Below, in pieces: positions 36,536 to 47,372 of a DNA stretch of 64,000 nt. The translations under genes and the position numbers were made by a program. The notes below the pieces were generated by a model, which made no database searches, was not told the DNA's origin, and was given only the letters and a program-made list of their open reading frames with translations. The DNA comes from Macrotis lagotis (lineage: Eukaryota; Chordata; Mammalia; Peramelemorphia; Peramelidae), in contig NC_133658.1 of assembly GCF_037893015.1 (NCBI RefSeq), positions 637,232,244 to 637,296,243 on the forward strand, written 5' to 3'. Positions within the stretch are counted from its first letter, which is position 1; every line of letters begins with the position of its first letter.

Positions 36536-36699
36536 TGCCTTCTTACTGTCCTAATAAAGAGAAAGTTCTTATCAGTTACCAATATCATTTTCCCATGTAG
36601 GGATGCAGTTTAATCTTATTAACTCCCTTGTGATTTCCCTTTCCTGTTTACCTTTTTATACTTCCCTTAAATTTTGTATTTGAAAATCAAATTTTCTAT

Positions 36700-37667
36700 T
36701 CATCGGTGGTCCAAGAATGCTTGGAAGTCCTCTATTTCACTGAATTTCTTTTTTTTTTTCCTCTAAAGGATTAGACTCAGTTTTGTTGGGTAGATGATTC
36801 TTGGTTGTAATACTTGCTCCTTTGCCCATTGACAGATCGTATTCCAAGTCCTCCTCTCCTTTAGAGTACAAGCTGCTATATCTTGTTTTATCCTGACTTG
36901 GCTCCACCATACTTGATTTTTTTTCATTTTGGTTGCTTGTGACATTTTATCCTTAATCTGGAAGCTCTGGAATTTGGCTATGATATTCTTGGGAATTTTC
37001 ATTTTGGGATCTCTTTCAGAAGATGATTGGTGGATTTTTTCAATTTGTATTTTATCCTCTGATTCTAGAATATCAGGGCTATTTTCCTTAATACCTAGAA
37101 AAATATATCCAGACTTTTTTTTTTTATCATGGCATTTTAGGTATTTGAATAATTTTAAAATTATCTCTCCTGGATCTATTTTTCAGAGCAATTGTTTTTC
37201 TAGTGAAATAGTACACATCTTTTTTATTCATTCTTTTGGCTTTGTTCTATTTTTTCTTAATTTCTCATAAAGTCATTATCTTTCATTTGCTAAATTCTAG
37301 TTTTAAAGGAATTATTTTCTTCAGTGAGTTTTTGTGACTTTTTTTTTCATTTGACTAATTCTGCCTTCTAGGACATTCTTCTCCTCACTGGATTTTTGTA
37401 CCTGGTTTACCTTTTGGCTTAGTTATTTTTAAGATATTATTTTCTTAGTATTTTGGTGGGAGAGGTCTCCTTTACCAAGTTGTTGATTCATTGTTCATGA
37501 TTTTCTTGCATCACTCTCATTTCTATACCCCATTGGGACCAATTCAATTTTTCTTGGAGGTTTGGATGTAGGACCTTTGACTTTGTCATCTTTAAGGATG
37601 TGTCTTAATCCTCCTTGTCATCATAATATCTATCTTTGAGCAGATTATTTTTCTATTGTTTGCTCAT
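36700..37667 (-). pseudogene. HAL1 copy A ORF1 remnant
   Basis: ORF1p of L1/HAL1 is a trimeric RNA-binding chaperone with coiled coil, RRM and C-terminal domain. Here the start codon is kept (ATG complement at 37665-37667, MSKQ then a stop). The C-terminal domain is readable in the frame at 36763-37002: IIAKFQSFQIKDKMSQATK, TLKERRTWNTICQWAKEQ and QPRIIYPTKLSL. The family position of these motifs is the last third of a roughly 330-residue protein, and the span here (about 322 codons) agrees. Frameshifts and early stops make it non-functional. Confidence 0.85.
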
Positions 37668-38546
37668 TTTTCCCAATCTATAACTTGACTTTTAACTCTT
37701 TGGTAAAATAGGACTTGCTTCCATGGAGGAGGGTACACTGTTCCAACTTGCTGAAGCTTTATTTAGCTCTTTCTAGAGATACTACTAGGAACCTGCAAGA
37801 CTTCAGTTCTTCCCATGTGGTATGATCTAAGGAAAGGTAGTTACTACTCTCCTGGCCTATGCTCTGATCTGTGAGTGACCACAAGCTCTCTTTTCTGCTT
37901 TATTAAGTGTAAGGAGGATCCAAGCTTCTCTTTAGTCACAAACTCTCATGGGCTGGAGTTCCTCCTTGCCCTGGGACTGCCTTCCAGGACTGTGACCTCC
38001 TGATCACAAGATCTGAGAATAGGCAAAACATCCATGTCCTGCTCAGTGAAAGACTCCTTAGACTCCTTAGATCTTCTTTTGTTAGTATGACTTTCTTTCC
38101 ATCTGTGGAAAACTCTGAAAGCAGCTGATTCAGTGGCTCCCAAAGACTGTTCCTAGATTGCTGGGGTTGGGTCTGTGCTGGGGCTGCCTGTTCTGTACTG
38201 TGCTGCACTCTCACTTAGGTGAGAGAGACCTTTCCTACTGACCTCCTAAGTTGTGTTTGGCATTTGAGGGCTGAAGAGGTCTAGAAACCATCATTGGTTC
38301 TGATTCAGTTGCTCCAAGTCCTGTTCTTATTTATAGTGCAGCTTGTGATGGACTATGCTCCTCTCTTACAATGGTGAAACAGACTTTTTTGCCAACCTTC
38401 TAAATTTTCTTTGGCTGGAAAATTGTTTCATTAAATCTTTTTGTGGGTTCTGAAAGTCAAGAATTTGTTTAGAGTCATTATTTAAAGGTATTTGAAGGAG
38501 TGTGGGGAGAGCTCAGGCAAATCCAAGCTATCTTGGCTATCTTCTC

Positions 38547-38900
38547 TGTAAACTCTGTTTTTCCATATATTTGAAACATTGGTTTTCCACTATGAGCCAT
38601 GCACATTTATATTGTAAATAGGTATAATTTAAAGAATCTACATATCATTTGTAGTGATTATGCAGATATATTATGAGGACAGATAACTATCAAAATCAAG
38701 AAAAATGTGCCAAAATCTTTTTTTTAAATGAAATTTTACATTTGTGATATGAGAAATATTCTTTCATTAAAATGTTGTCTTTCAATTCCAGTACTGTCTT
38801 TAGTCTTATGAAATGTGGAATAATCTGCTTCAGTTTTTCTGTGATCATTTTTTACAACTTTTCTTTCTACCTAATAAGTAATAAATGCTATAGAAAATAA
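38547..38900. other. Unique spacer, nothing recognised
   Basis: No signature recognised. Confidence 0.4.
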
Positions 38901-38907
38901 GCTAATT

Positions 38908-39058
38908 AGGGGCGGCTAGGTGGCACAGGGGATAAAGCACCAGCCCTGGAGTCAGGAGTACCCAGATTCAAATCTGGTCTCGAACATTTAATAACTACCT
39001 AGCTGTGTGGCCTTGGGCAAGCCACTTAACCCCACTGCCTTGTAAAAACCTTAAAAAA
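38908..39058 (+). mobile_element. Marsupial SINE, full length, plus strand
   Basis: Head AGGGGCGGCTAGGTGGCACA, internal 'gattcaaatctggtctcgaa' and end 'actgccttgtaaaaacctta'. Flanks 'aagctaattag' and 'aatataattag' are an imperfect target-site duplication. Confidence 0.93.
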
Positions 39059-39074
39059 TAATAATATAATTAGC

Positions 39075-40415
39075 AGGATCTACTTAAAACAATGGATCAA
39101 AAATAGAAATTTACAGGCTCATAGATATGTGAAATCCAGCTCCACTCTACTCTTTATTCAGGTATCTTTAAAAGTCTTTGGGAAATCACAAAAGTGGAGG
39201 TATCTTATGTAACATTTCCCTTAAGATTTCATCTCTGAATACTTTACTTCATAGACCTTTACGTACAAGAAAAGAAATAATCATTTGCTTTATGTTGACA
39301 ATAAAAAGAATAAAGTTGGAAGGTACTGGATAGGTTAAACTGAGTATATTTGATTGGACAGGAAATATCCATTTCTCAACAAGAGAAATTTCAGAATTAA
39401 TTGTCAGTGTAGTCAGTAATAAACTGAAGTCTATAACAAATTTGAAGAAATAGCAATAATAGCAACACCAAAGATGACAGAAAATAATTCCAAAGAACAT
39501 GGGCTATAAACATATTGGAGAGAACCTTGATGAAAACATGTGCAAGAACCCTCTCCCAGGGTTCCCTCCATCTCTTCTCCACTTGGTTCCAATCCCACCC
39601 TACTTTGAAGGGTTTTACCTTTCTGTGGTCGGACAAGCTCAGATGATGGGATGTGGGGGCATTTAAGTCAATAGTCATCACCCACAAAACAAGAAACTCC
39701 AGTCTAGGCTTTTCTATCCAGTCTAAGAACGAGGTCACAACTTAGCAAACTATCAATAAATGTGCTTTTAATTTAATTTGATTTTTTGCTCATCTTTAAG
39801 TCCAAAAATCTCCCTAAATCAGAAAGAAATGTCAATGCATTTACTCTTACTACCTTTCTTCCTTCTTCCTTTCCTGCCTTTTCTCTTACTATGCCCAAAG
39901 GAATATAAATTTTCATCCCAAAATTTCTCAAGATATCTTGGGGTTTAAAGATTAGATTTTTAAGGACCATAACTTAAACCCAAATCACTGTGGCTCTCAT
40001 AGATTGAACAAGAATATGTCAAGCTTCTCTTGGTCATTGTTTGGGGCCTTAAGTCTCAGTGAATGCAAATAACAATTATTTATATTTTGTCCCAAAACCC
40101 TAAGGGTCTTCCCCTCCCAGAAAGAAACCATTTTATATTTCATTTATTAGGAAACCTTAATGACTGAATTGGGAGAATCTCAATCAGAGAAATTGAAAAT
40201 ACCTTAGTATAAAAATACACTGAATCCAGATCATTTCTAATTGAAGCAGGGGACAAAGAGAAAAGCTGTAATCTTTTTGTACTGAAAACAAAACTTGTTT
40301 TGTTTTTTTTTTCACTTCAGTTAAAATGTTCTCCATATTGGCTTTTGTAAACCCCATTTGGCAGTAAATTCTATGTTTTTAATCCTAACCCACTCTAGAT
40401 TGAACAATAGACAGC
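39075..40415. other. Unique sequence, nothing recognised
   Basis: Minus-strand frames at 39249-39738 and 39773-39970 show no domain. No repeat pattern recognised. Confidence 0.4.
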
Positions 40416-40419
40416 CATG

Positions 40420-40592
40420 GGGCAGTTAAGTGGGGCAGTTAGATGACACAGTGGATAGAACACTGGAGTCAGGAGGACCTGAGATCAAATCCAGCCATAG
40501 GCCCTTAAAAATTATCTAGCTGTATGACCTTGGGCAATCCCATTGCCTTGAAAAAAACAAAACAAAACAAACAAACAAAAATATACTTCCTA
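40420..40592 (+). mobile_element. Marsupial SINE with partly doubled head
   Basis: The head appears twice ('ggggcagttaagtg' then 'gggcagttagatgacacagt'), followed by 'ggagtcaggaggacctgaga' and 'attgccttgaaaaaaacaaa', then an (AAAC)n-type tail. Confidence 0.85.
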
Positions 40593-41585
40593 GTGCCTGA
40601 ACTTGATTTTACCCTGGGGACAGGCACAGCAGACCACTCAGGCATCAGTAAGTGCTATTTTTAAAAAAAGGTGTTAATTAAGCCTGCCCCAGGAGTGTGT
40701 GTAGTGGAATGTGTCCACCAGGTATTAACCACTCTGTAAATACTGCAGAAGTGTATTTAAAGAGGGCCAGTCCTATGGTCCTCCTTTTTTCTCCTACATG
40801 ATTCAGGTGGGCAAGAGATTCCCCAGTTTCTTTTTTCCTTTTTCCATGTTGGATCCACGTAATCCCAATTCCATGTCACTGGATCCATGTTGATCTAAGA
40901 CCAGTCACCATCTTCTGGTTGCTTCCCTTTCCCTTCCTTTTCCCCTTTCTTAACTGTCTTTACTGTTCTTCCCCAACTGTCTCTTCTCTGCTTAATCTTT
41001 CTTCTTAAAAATTTGATTTCTTTAACCTAACTTGTGCCTTACTCTCTTCTTAGTAATCCATTTTCTTTACCTTGCTCCTTGATGAAGTTCATCCTTCATT
41101 CTTGAAGGGGGAGGTGATTTCATTGTTGGAGTAGTTCTGTATTTTCCCTATTGAGAAGTAGTAACAACACAGAGTGATAGAGAAATTAGATTAAAGAAAA
41201 CCACCTGAGTTGCAAATTTAATCCTCAGAGTACAACTGTAAAATCAAGCAGTAGTGTGAAAGTTAAAAGAGGCAGAGCCTGGGCCAGAATCTCCTTAAAT
41301 GTACCCTCAGGGTCCACAGGAAGAGGTGGTGACCTGGGTGTTGCCCAAGTCCTACAATGGAGCATTTGCCTTTTGGGGAGGAATCAAAGGATAGGATTCT
41401 GGCCTGGGTGGTCTCAAGATGATGTTTCAGTACCTGCTTAATCTAGTTTGCCTTATCTATGAGTACATATTCAAAGGCAGACTGACTGGAAGTCCAGATG
41501 GAGTGTTTTAACAGAGTGATAGAGGAAGACTGATGTTTTTTAACAGTGCAAACAAAAGATTTACAAAATTTGTTTCCAATTAGTT
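40593..41585. other. Mostly unique, one SINE-tail trace
   Basis: 'gaagttcatccttcattctt' near 41086 is a reversed long-SINE tail fragment. The frame at 41256-41441 has no known domain. Confidence 0.4.
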
Positions 41586-41599
41586 TCAATGTTCCCTAT

Positions 41600-41885
41600 A
41601 GCCAAGATTCTCTGCATCACCATGACAAGCATATGAAATGGATTTGAGTGAGAGGGTGCTGTGTTAAGTCACCAGCCTCACTTTCTCCTCCAGAGTCATC
41701 TGGGTCCAGTGGCCAGACATGAGTCTGAATAAATAGCAATGGCCCTGGATACAAGTCAGTAATGTTTAAGAGACTTGTCCAAAGTCACACAATTAGTATG
41801 TATTAAATGTGTGAGGCTGGATTTGAACTCCTGTCCTCCTGATTCTAAGGTCAGTATTTTATCTTCTAAGCTACCTTGTTCCTAT
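41600..41885 (-). mobile_element. Long composite SINE, minus strand
   Basis: 'caccatgacaagcatatgaa', 'gtgctgtgttaagtcaccag', 'tcatctgggtccagtggcca', 'aagtcacacaattagtatgt' and 'tgaactcctgtcctcctgat' follow the same order as the copy at 16345-16606. Confidence 0.85.
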
Positions 41886-42335
41886 CTTCTTAAAAACTCA
41901 TTTTTAACTCATTTTAAAGAACCTAACTTGTATATTACTATCTTCCTAAAAAGTCACTCTCTTTGACCTAACTTGAGCCTTACTATCTTCTTAGAAACTC
42001 ACCTTCTTGACTTTGTTAAAGAACCAAAAAATGAATCCCCAAATGTACACACTTTCTCTCTCATTAGGAATCAGTGGATTTTGTCTTCATTTATCCTCTC
42101 TTTCTGTTTAGCTCATAGCAATACTGAAACTTACTATCTAGTTGTTTTTCTGAAGAACCTAACATGTACTTTCTGTAGTATCTTGTTAACTTTGTGCATG
42201 CTGTAAATTAAAATCTAAGCTTTTCTTACCTTCCAGTCAGCTGTCCTTCTTAGATACCCCCCCTCCCCTTCATAACCACTCAGGTAGCACAGTCATTCTG
42301 ATCCATATATGGTCACTGAAAGAAAGTAAAGCTGG
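41886..42335. other. Unique sequence, nothing recognised
   Basis: Nothing recognised. Repeated 'cttctta(g/a)aaactca' phrases occur at about 41886, 41940 and 41984, suggesting a weak local tandem pattern of roughly 50 bp. Confidence 0.4.
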
Positions 42336-42339
42336 TGAC

Positions 42340-42455
42340 TTTGTGTTGTCTTTCCTCACTTAATTCCAATTCATTTGCAAGTCATTGCATCATCTTCTAG
42401 ATGCCATGGTCCTCAAGGAAAAAAAAAAAAAGGACAAACTAGACCATAGGTAGGT
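42340..42455 (+). mobile_element. 3' part of the long composite SINE, plus strand
   Basis: 'ccaattcatttgcaagtcat', 'tgcatcatcttctagatgcc' and 'atggtcctcaaggaaaaaaa' match the body and tail of the long SINE family. It is 5' truncated. Confidence 0.75.
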
Positions 42456-42719
42456 ACTAAACAAATGCTAGGTGTTTCCTCTTTTTAAAACTCACACAGT
42501 TGGAATTTTGTTTTATTTGAACTGTACTGCTCAGAGATTTGTCCCTTCTTAGGTAGAAACATCTCTTCATTTTTGGACATATTCTTCATATGAGAGAAGC
42601 AGGGTGCTTAGAACCAGTAATAGAACCAAGGAGAAGTTAGCTAGGTGACCATTCACATAATTCATTTTCTAGCAAGCTCTCTAGGGGACAAGAGAAAAGC
42701 AAACAGGTACTTTAAATTT

Positions 42720-42955
42720 GTTAAAAGAGTTTTATAGTCTCTTTTGGACTTCACAATAATCCTATGAGATAGGTACTAATATTATGCTCATTTTATAGAT
42801 GAGGAAACTGAAGCAAACTGAAGTTAAATGAATTGTCCAGCTGTGCCAGACAGAGCTAGTCAGTGTCTGAGATTATCTTTGAACTTAGGTCTTTCTGACT
42901 CCATGGCCAGAGCTCTATTCATGAAATCATTTAGCTGCCTCTACCTAGTCCATAC
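42720..42955 (-). mobile_element. MIR SINE, minus strand
   Basis: 'cacaataatcctatgagata', 'ttatagatgaggaaactgaa' and 'gaacttaggtctttctgact' are the reversed MIR core and tRNA segments, almost full length. Confidence 0.85.
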
Positions 42956-43435
42956 TATATGGGTGGGGAATCGTTTTAATGCCAAGGACCATTAGGGTAT
43001 TTATAACATCTTTTGCAGACTGTGTTTAGTCGAATATTTAAGTAATTCATGCCTCAAAAGGTGCTAAATTTATTGAATTTCGAGTTCTTCTAATGGTTAA
43101 CCTGGCAACATCAGATCAATATAGCCCTCTATTGGAGGTTTCCCCCATCCCCGCCATAACTGGTTAAGAAATACTAGGTAATTTTTTTCCCTCTTTAGAG
43201 TTGGAACTTTAATATTTTATTTGAACTGAGACTTGCCTCTCAAGTTGCTTAATATTTAAGTAAATTATATATTAAATTAGATTAAATGTAGTAGTTCTTA
43301 AATGAATAAATTCCTCCTTGACATGGGTGGCAGGGAAAGATTCTCATTGCTATATCATTGGTAGTATTGTAAACCAACATCTTTTCAGAGAATAATCAAG
43401 TATTCATAATGAGAGTTAGAAGAACATTTCTTTTT
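42956..43435. other. Unique sequence, nothing recognised
   Basis: No signature recognised. Confidence 0.4.
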
Positions 43436-43441
43436 ACAAAA

Positions 43442-43571
43442 TGATACTACTATTAAGATTTTATGAAAGGGAAGCAAAAAAAACCCTTTCCTTACAAAAA
43501 AAAAAGTGATACTACTATTAAGATTTTATGAAAGGGAAGCAAAAAAAAAAAACCTTTCTGTACAAAAAAAG
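43442..43571 (+). repeat. Two-copy 65-bp tandem duplication
   Basis: The unit beginning TGATACTACTATTAAGATTT at 43442 is repeated at 43507. The first 41 or so bases are identical, and the copies differ only in A-run length and a few bases ('ccctttccttac' versus 'cctttctgtac'). This is a recent local duplication of otherwise unique DNA. Confidence 0.93.
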
Positions 43572-44176
43572 TCATAGCATCTTTAAGACTAATAGCCAAA
43601 AGAATTTAAACAACCTTTACATCTATGTGGGAACTAGTTGAACATTTAAATGGTGATATATTAAAGCAATGACATATTATTGTACTGCTTAAAATGACAT
43701 GAGAACAAGGAATTATGGAACCATTTTAAAAACAAGAAGAAAGCAGAATTAATAGAATAATATGACATGGTAACTTCAACAATGTTAACCTAAAACAATA
43801 AAACATTTTAAGCATAAAGATGAACTAGAGCTTATATATTTAGAATACTTAGATCTGCAGTTTTTATTTTATAAGGCCCTTTTCAAAGGAATACTTCAAA
43901 GTGTATAAAAAATATATATATAGCATCATAAAGGAAACCAAATATATGGAAATAGTTTAAAAATTATTAAATATAATCCATAGCCCCCAGGTTAAGATAT
44001 CATTGAGGCCTTGAAGAAAAACCTAGAGATTCAGTACAATACTCATTTTAATGTTGATACAAATGAGGTGTGAAGAAATAAAATAATTTATTTTGGAGAA
44101 TCAGTGTGATGTAATGAAAATAGCTCAGGATTTGGAATCAGACTTTCAATCACAGGCTTTATTACATAATATGTTA
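43572..44176. other. Unique AT-rich sequence, nothing recognised
   Basis: No signature recognised. Confidence 0.4.
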
Positions 44177-44192
44177 AGTACTGGAAATATAA
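44177..44192 (+). repeat. Target-site duplication, left copy, HAL1 copy B
   Basis: AGTACTGGAAATATAA here matches AGTACTGAAAATATAA at 47357-47372 at 15 of 16 positions and fixes both ends of the element. Confidence 0.92.
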
Positions 44193-44325
44193 TATTTATT
44201 TTTTGTACAAATGATGTTTTTCTATACATTACTAAAATATTCTTGTTTAAGAGTAAACATAATAACCCCCCAAATATAGACCCCTATGAGAAGTAAAGAA
44301 AAAAATTGAAATTAAAATAATAATG

Positions 44326-44480
44326 ATGGCGCTACGTGGCGCAGTGGACAGAGCACCTGCTCTGGAGTCAGGAACACCTGAGCCCAAATCCTACCCCAGA
44401 CACTCAACAATCACCCAGCTGACCCTAAGAAAGGTACCCCAACCCCATTGCCCCACAAAAACCAAAAAATAAAAATAAAA
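44326..44480 (+). mobile_element. SINE module 1a in HAL1 copy B (antisense to it)
   Basis: 'ggcgctacgtggcgcagtgg', 'tctggagtcaggaacacctg' and 'ccattgccccacaaaaacca'. No counterpart is seen in copy C, so it is either a later insertion or a tandem duplication of module 1b. Confidence 0.85.
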
Positions 44481-44484
44481 TAAT

Positions 44485-44485
44485 A

Positions 44486-44525
<40 letters not shown>

Positions 44526-44530
44526 TAATA
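44485..44530 (+). repeat. (AAT)n microsatellite
   Basis: About 13 AAT units between the two SINE modules, arising from the A/T-rich SINE tail. Confidence 0.95.
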
Positions 44531-44690
44531 GTGGCAGCTAGGTGCCACAATGGATAGAGCAGCAGCCCTGGAGGCCGGAGCATCCGGGCTCGAATCTGAC
44601 CTCAGAGATACAGCAACCACCTATCTGTGCGGTCCTGGGCAAGCCATCCCACCCCATTTGCCCTGCAAACCCCCAAAAAATAATAATTGT
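44531..44690 (+). mobile_element. SINE module 1b in HAL1 copy B
   Basis: 'ggcagctaggtgccacaatg', 'agccctggaggccggagcat' and 'catttgccctgcaaaccccc'. The same module sits at the same place in copy C (53527-53700), so it was part of the source element. Confidence 0.87.
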
Positions 44691-44894
44691 AAAAAATGTG
44701 CTTCAGACTGTGTTTCAACACCATCAACTCTTTCATGGGTGGATCACAGTCTTTATGGTAAGTCCATCACTAAAGCTACTTCCATATTTTGCACTGTTGC
44801 CATTGCTGATCACAACTCCCTCCATTCATATTTCCCCACTATCATACACTATATTTTCTCTCTCCTTTTACTCTGTCCCTCCTCTTAAATGTGC

Positions 44895-45050
44895 TGGAGG
44901 ATAACTGAGTGGTGCAGCAGACTGATCACTGACCCTGGGGTCAAGAGGCCCCGAGCCCACATACCACCCCTAAAGTCCAGCAACCACCCAGACCTGCTGT
45001 CCAGGACAGGCCATCCAATCCCAGACCCTTGCAAGAAACAAAAAAGAAAA
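44895..45050 (+). mobile_element. Degenerate SINE-like module 2 in HAL1 copy B
   Basis: 'ggataactgagtggtgcagc', 'actgaccctggggtcaagag', 'cagcaaccacccagacctgc' and 'agacccttgcaagaaacaaa' follow SINE order with heavy change. It is matched at 53936-54055 in copy C. Confidence 0.75.
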
Positions 45051-45529
45051 TGTGCTATATCTGACCACTCTCCTCCATGTTCCACCCTCTCCTCCATCAC
45101 TCACATCCCCCCCTTCCCCCTGTCCACCTTCTCTCCTTCTTACTCTAGATGTCTATACTCCATTGAGTATATATGCTGCTTCTTTTCCAAACAACCTCTG
45201 ATGAGAGTTAAGGTTCACTCAATCCCCCTTGCCTTCCAATGTTCCATATAATTGCAATAGCTCATTGTAATAAAAAAAGATCTAATTACATGAAATATCT
45301 CAGCTTATTCTACCTCTCCTTTCTCTTACTCCCATTACATTTCCCTTTTTACCCATTGACCTCCATTTTTACAATATATTATATCTTAAATTTCAGCTCT
45401 CTCCTGTGCTTCATGTATAAAAGCTCCTTCTACTTGCTCTATTAAATGAGAAGTTTCTTATAAGTATTATCAGTATCATTTTTCAATGCAGGAATACATC
45501 TAATTCATCATCATTAAGTCCCTCATATT

Positions 45530-46614
45530 TTACCCTACTCCTCCACTCTCTGCTTTATCTGAGTCCTGTATTTGAAGATTAAGCTTTCTGATCAGCTCTG
45601 GCCATTTTAACAGGAACATATGAAATTCCCCTGGTTCATTGAAAGTGCATCTTTTTCCCTGAATGAGGACATTCTGTTTTGCTGGGTAGTTGATTCTCAG
45701 TTGCATTCCAAGATCTTTTGCCTCCTGGAATATTATATTCCAAGACCTGTGAGCCCTTAATGTAGTTGCTGCTAAGTCCTGTGTGATCCTGGCTGCCCCT
45801 CCACAATATTTGAATTGTGTTCTTCTGGCTGCTTGTAATATTTTCTCTTTGACTTGGGAGTTTGGAACTTGGCTATAATATTCCTGAAGGTTATTTTTTT
45901 TATCTTTTTCTGGGGAGAGATTGGTGGATTCTCACAATTTCTATTTTGCCCTCTGCTTTTGGGATATCTGGGCAATTATCCTGTAGGAATTCTTTAAAAA
46001 TGATGATCATGACTTTCAGGTATCCCAATAATTTTTAAATTATCTTTCCTGAATCTGTTTTCCAGGTCAATTGTTTTTTCAATGAGATGTTTCACATTTT
46101 CTTCTAATTTTTCATTCTTTTGGTTTTGAAGTATTGTGTCTTGACTTCTCATAACGTCAGCAGCTTCCTTTATTTCTATTCTAGATCTGAAGGATTTGTT
46201 TTCCTCAGAGATCTTTCTTATCTCTTTTTCCATCTGACCAATTCTGCTTTTTAAAGCATTCTTCACTTCAATAACTTTTTGAACACTTTTATCCATTTGA
46301 CTTATGCTAGTTTTTAACATGTTATTTTATTCAGCAATTTTTTGGGTCTCCTTGACTAAATTGATGACTTCTTTTTCATGTTTTTCCTGCATCTCTCTTA
46401 TTTATTTACCAAATTTTTCTGCTATCTCCCTCACTTGGTTTTCAAAATCTTTTTTGAGCTCTGTCATAACCTGAGGCCAATTTCCATTTTTCTTACAGTC
46501 TTTAGATGCAGGAGCTTGTACATTCTCATCTTCAGACTGAGTATTTTGATCCTTCTTGGGGTCATAGACAACGTATTTCTCACTGGTATTCCTTTCTTTT
46601 CTCTGTTTACTCAT
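45530..46614 (-). pseudogene. HAL1 copy B ORF1 remnant
   Basis: The start codon is preserved (complement of CAT at 46612-46614), giving MSKQRKERNTSEKYVVYDPK, then ELKKDFENQVREIAEKFGK. The central coiled coil and RRM entry are readable in the frame 45994-46320: IRKISEENKSFRSRIEIKEA and ENRFRKDNLKIIGIPESHDH. The C-terminal domain lies at 45528-45770 in another frame and ends at a stop near 45530. The whole span (about 361 codons) suits a HAL1/L1 ORF1p with a coiled coil, RRM and CTD. At least two frameshifts or stops separate the three readable segments, so no functional protein is made. Confidence 0.88.
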
Positions 46615-47356
46615 TTCCCCAGTCTGTGCCTGGTTTGAGGGTGCTTCTTGAGCTTTTGAGTTTTCTTGGGAACCCCACAGGTATCTTAATGTGTGAAGCT
46701 GTGTCCTCCCTTCTGGTCTGTGAATGACCACAAGTGTACCCTTCTGCCATGGGGCTGAGTGGCCCTGCTGTTCTATGGGAGGCCTAGAGTGCCATCAGGA
46801 ACTGAATGTGGCCACAGCCCCAGAGTCCTGTTCCAGGTACAGAGGAAAGACCTCAGAAGTCTCTCTCCACTCCCCTACCTTTGGTCTGCTCAGCAGTCAA
46901 GGCTCAGTTGCCTGGGGGCTCTTGATTACTGCCTCCACGTGCTTCTGTATCCTGGATCTGGGGCACTGTGGCCACACTGCTCACTGAGTTCCCTGAGGGC
47001 TGGGCTTCATGCTCTTACTCTGGCAGACAACCCCCCGTTGATCCCCCAAGTTGTGCATGGTACTCCCTGGGGTATAGGTCAGGAAATTTCGATGCTACTG
47101 TGAGTTTCAGCTTCCAGGAGTACTAGGGCTGCCTCCAGGAAGCTGAAATTCCTTCTCTCTAGTGGGCCACCCCTCTAACCCTGTGGAGCAGAGCATTTCC
47201 ACTATTTTTCTGGTTATCTCGGGCTGGAGAATTGCCTCACTGGATCCCTCTTTGGGTTTTGTCTCTCAAAAATTTAGTTAGGTTCCTTATTTTATAAGTT
47301 TGGAGAGAGAGCACCTAAGAGAGGCTCTTCTGTCAACAACTTGGCTCTGCCCTCCT
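46615..47356 (-). promoter_or_regulatory. HAL1 copy B 5' UTR / promoter region
   Basis: About 740 bp upstream of ORF1, richer in G+C than its surroundings, and colinear with 57624-58405 in copy C. In L1-type elements this region holds an internal RNA polymerase II promoter. The initial 'gccaagttgttgacag' is a mutated form of the YY1-type start, so promoter activity is doubtful. Frames at 46724-47103 are by-products of the composition. Confidence 0.6.
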
Positions 47357-47372
47357 AGTACTGAAAATATAA
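47357..47372 (+). repeat. Target-site duplication, right copy, HAL1 copy B
   Basis: AGTACTGAAAATATAA, one mismatch to the left copy. Confidence 0.92.

Larger units (their letters stand above)
35586..38546 (-). mobile_element. HAL1 (half-L1) copy A, near full length, minus strand
   Basis: Reading on the minus strand: a degenerate 5' UTR beginning near 38546 with 'agatagccaagatagctt' (compare the L1-type 'ccaagatggc' start), an ORF1 remnant, then a 1.1 kb 3' region with no ORF2. The 3' region keeps short L1 ORF2/3' UTR text, such as 'ataaatttgattcagttctt' near 35889 that matches 62107 in the L1 at the right end. Its end is 'tttattttttcccagttt' reversed. Weak flanking repeats TGTAAATTCT (35573-35582) and TGTAAACTCT (38547-38556) may be the target-site duplication. 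The presence of ORF1 with loss of most of ORF2 defines HAL1. It would have needed L1 ORF2 protein to move. Confidence 0.85.
44193..47356 (-). mobile_element. HAL1 (half-L1) copy B, full length with TSD, minus strand
   Basis: Minus-strand order: 5' end 'ggagggcagagccaagttgt' at 47356, comparatively GC-rich 5' UTR to about 46615, ORF1, then a 1.3 kb 3' region with no ORF2, ending near 44193. The 5' start resembles L1 promoters with a YY1-type 'ccaagatggc' site, here mutated. The 3' region contains plus-strand (antisense) SINE modules at 44326-44480, 44530-44690 and 44895-45045, and an (AAT)n tract. The region from 44530 onward corresponds in order to copy C at 53353-58405 with roughly 80-90% identity by eye. 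Ends are certified by a 16-bp duplication. Confidence 0.9.

Noticed and set aside
36256..36600. 114-codon frame rich in YLYLYLY
   Set aside because: Direct translation of the (ATATCT)n microsatellite inside a HAL1.
46724..47103. Overlapping 87-114 codon frames in the GC-rich block
   Set aside because: They lie in the 5' UTR of HAL1 copy B, antisense to it, and are explained by composition. Equivalent frames occur in copy C.
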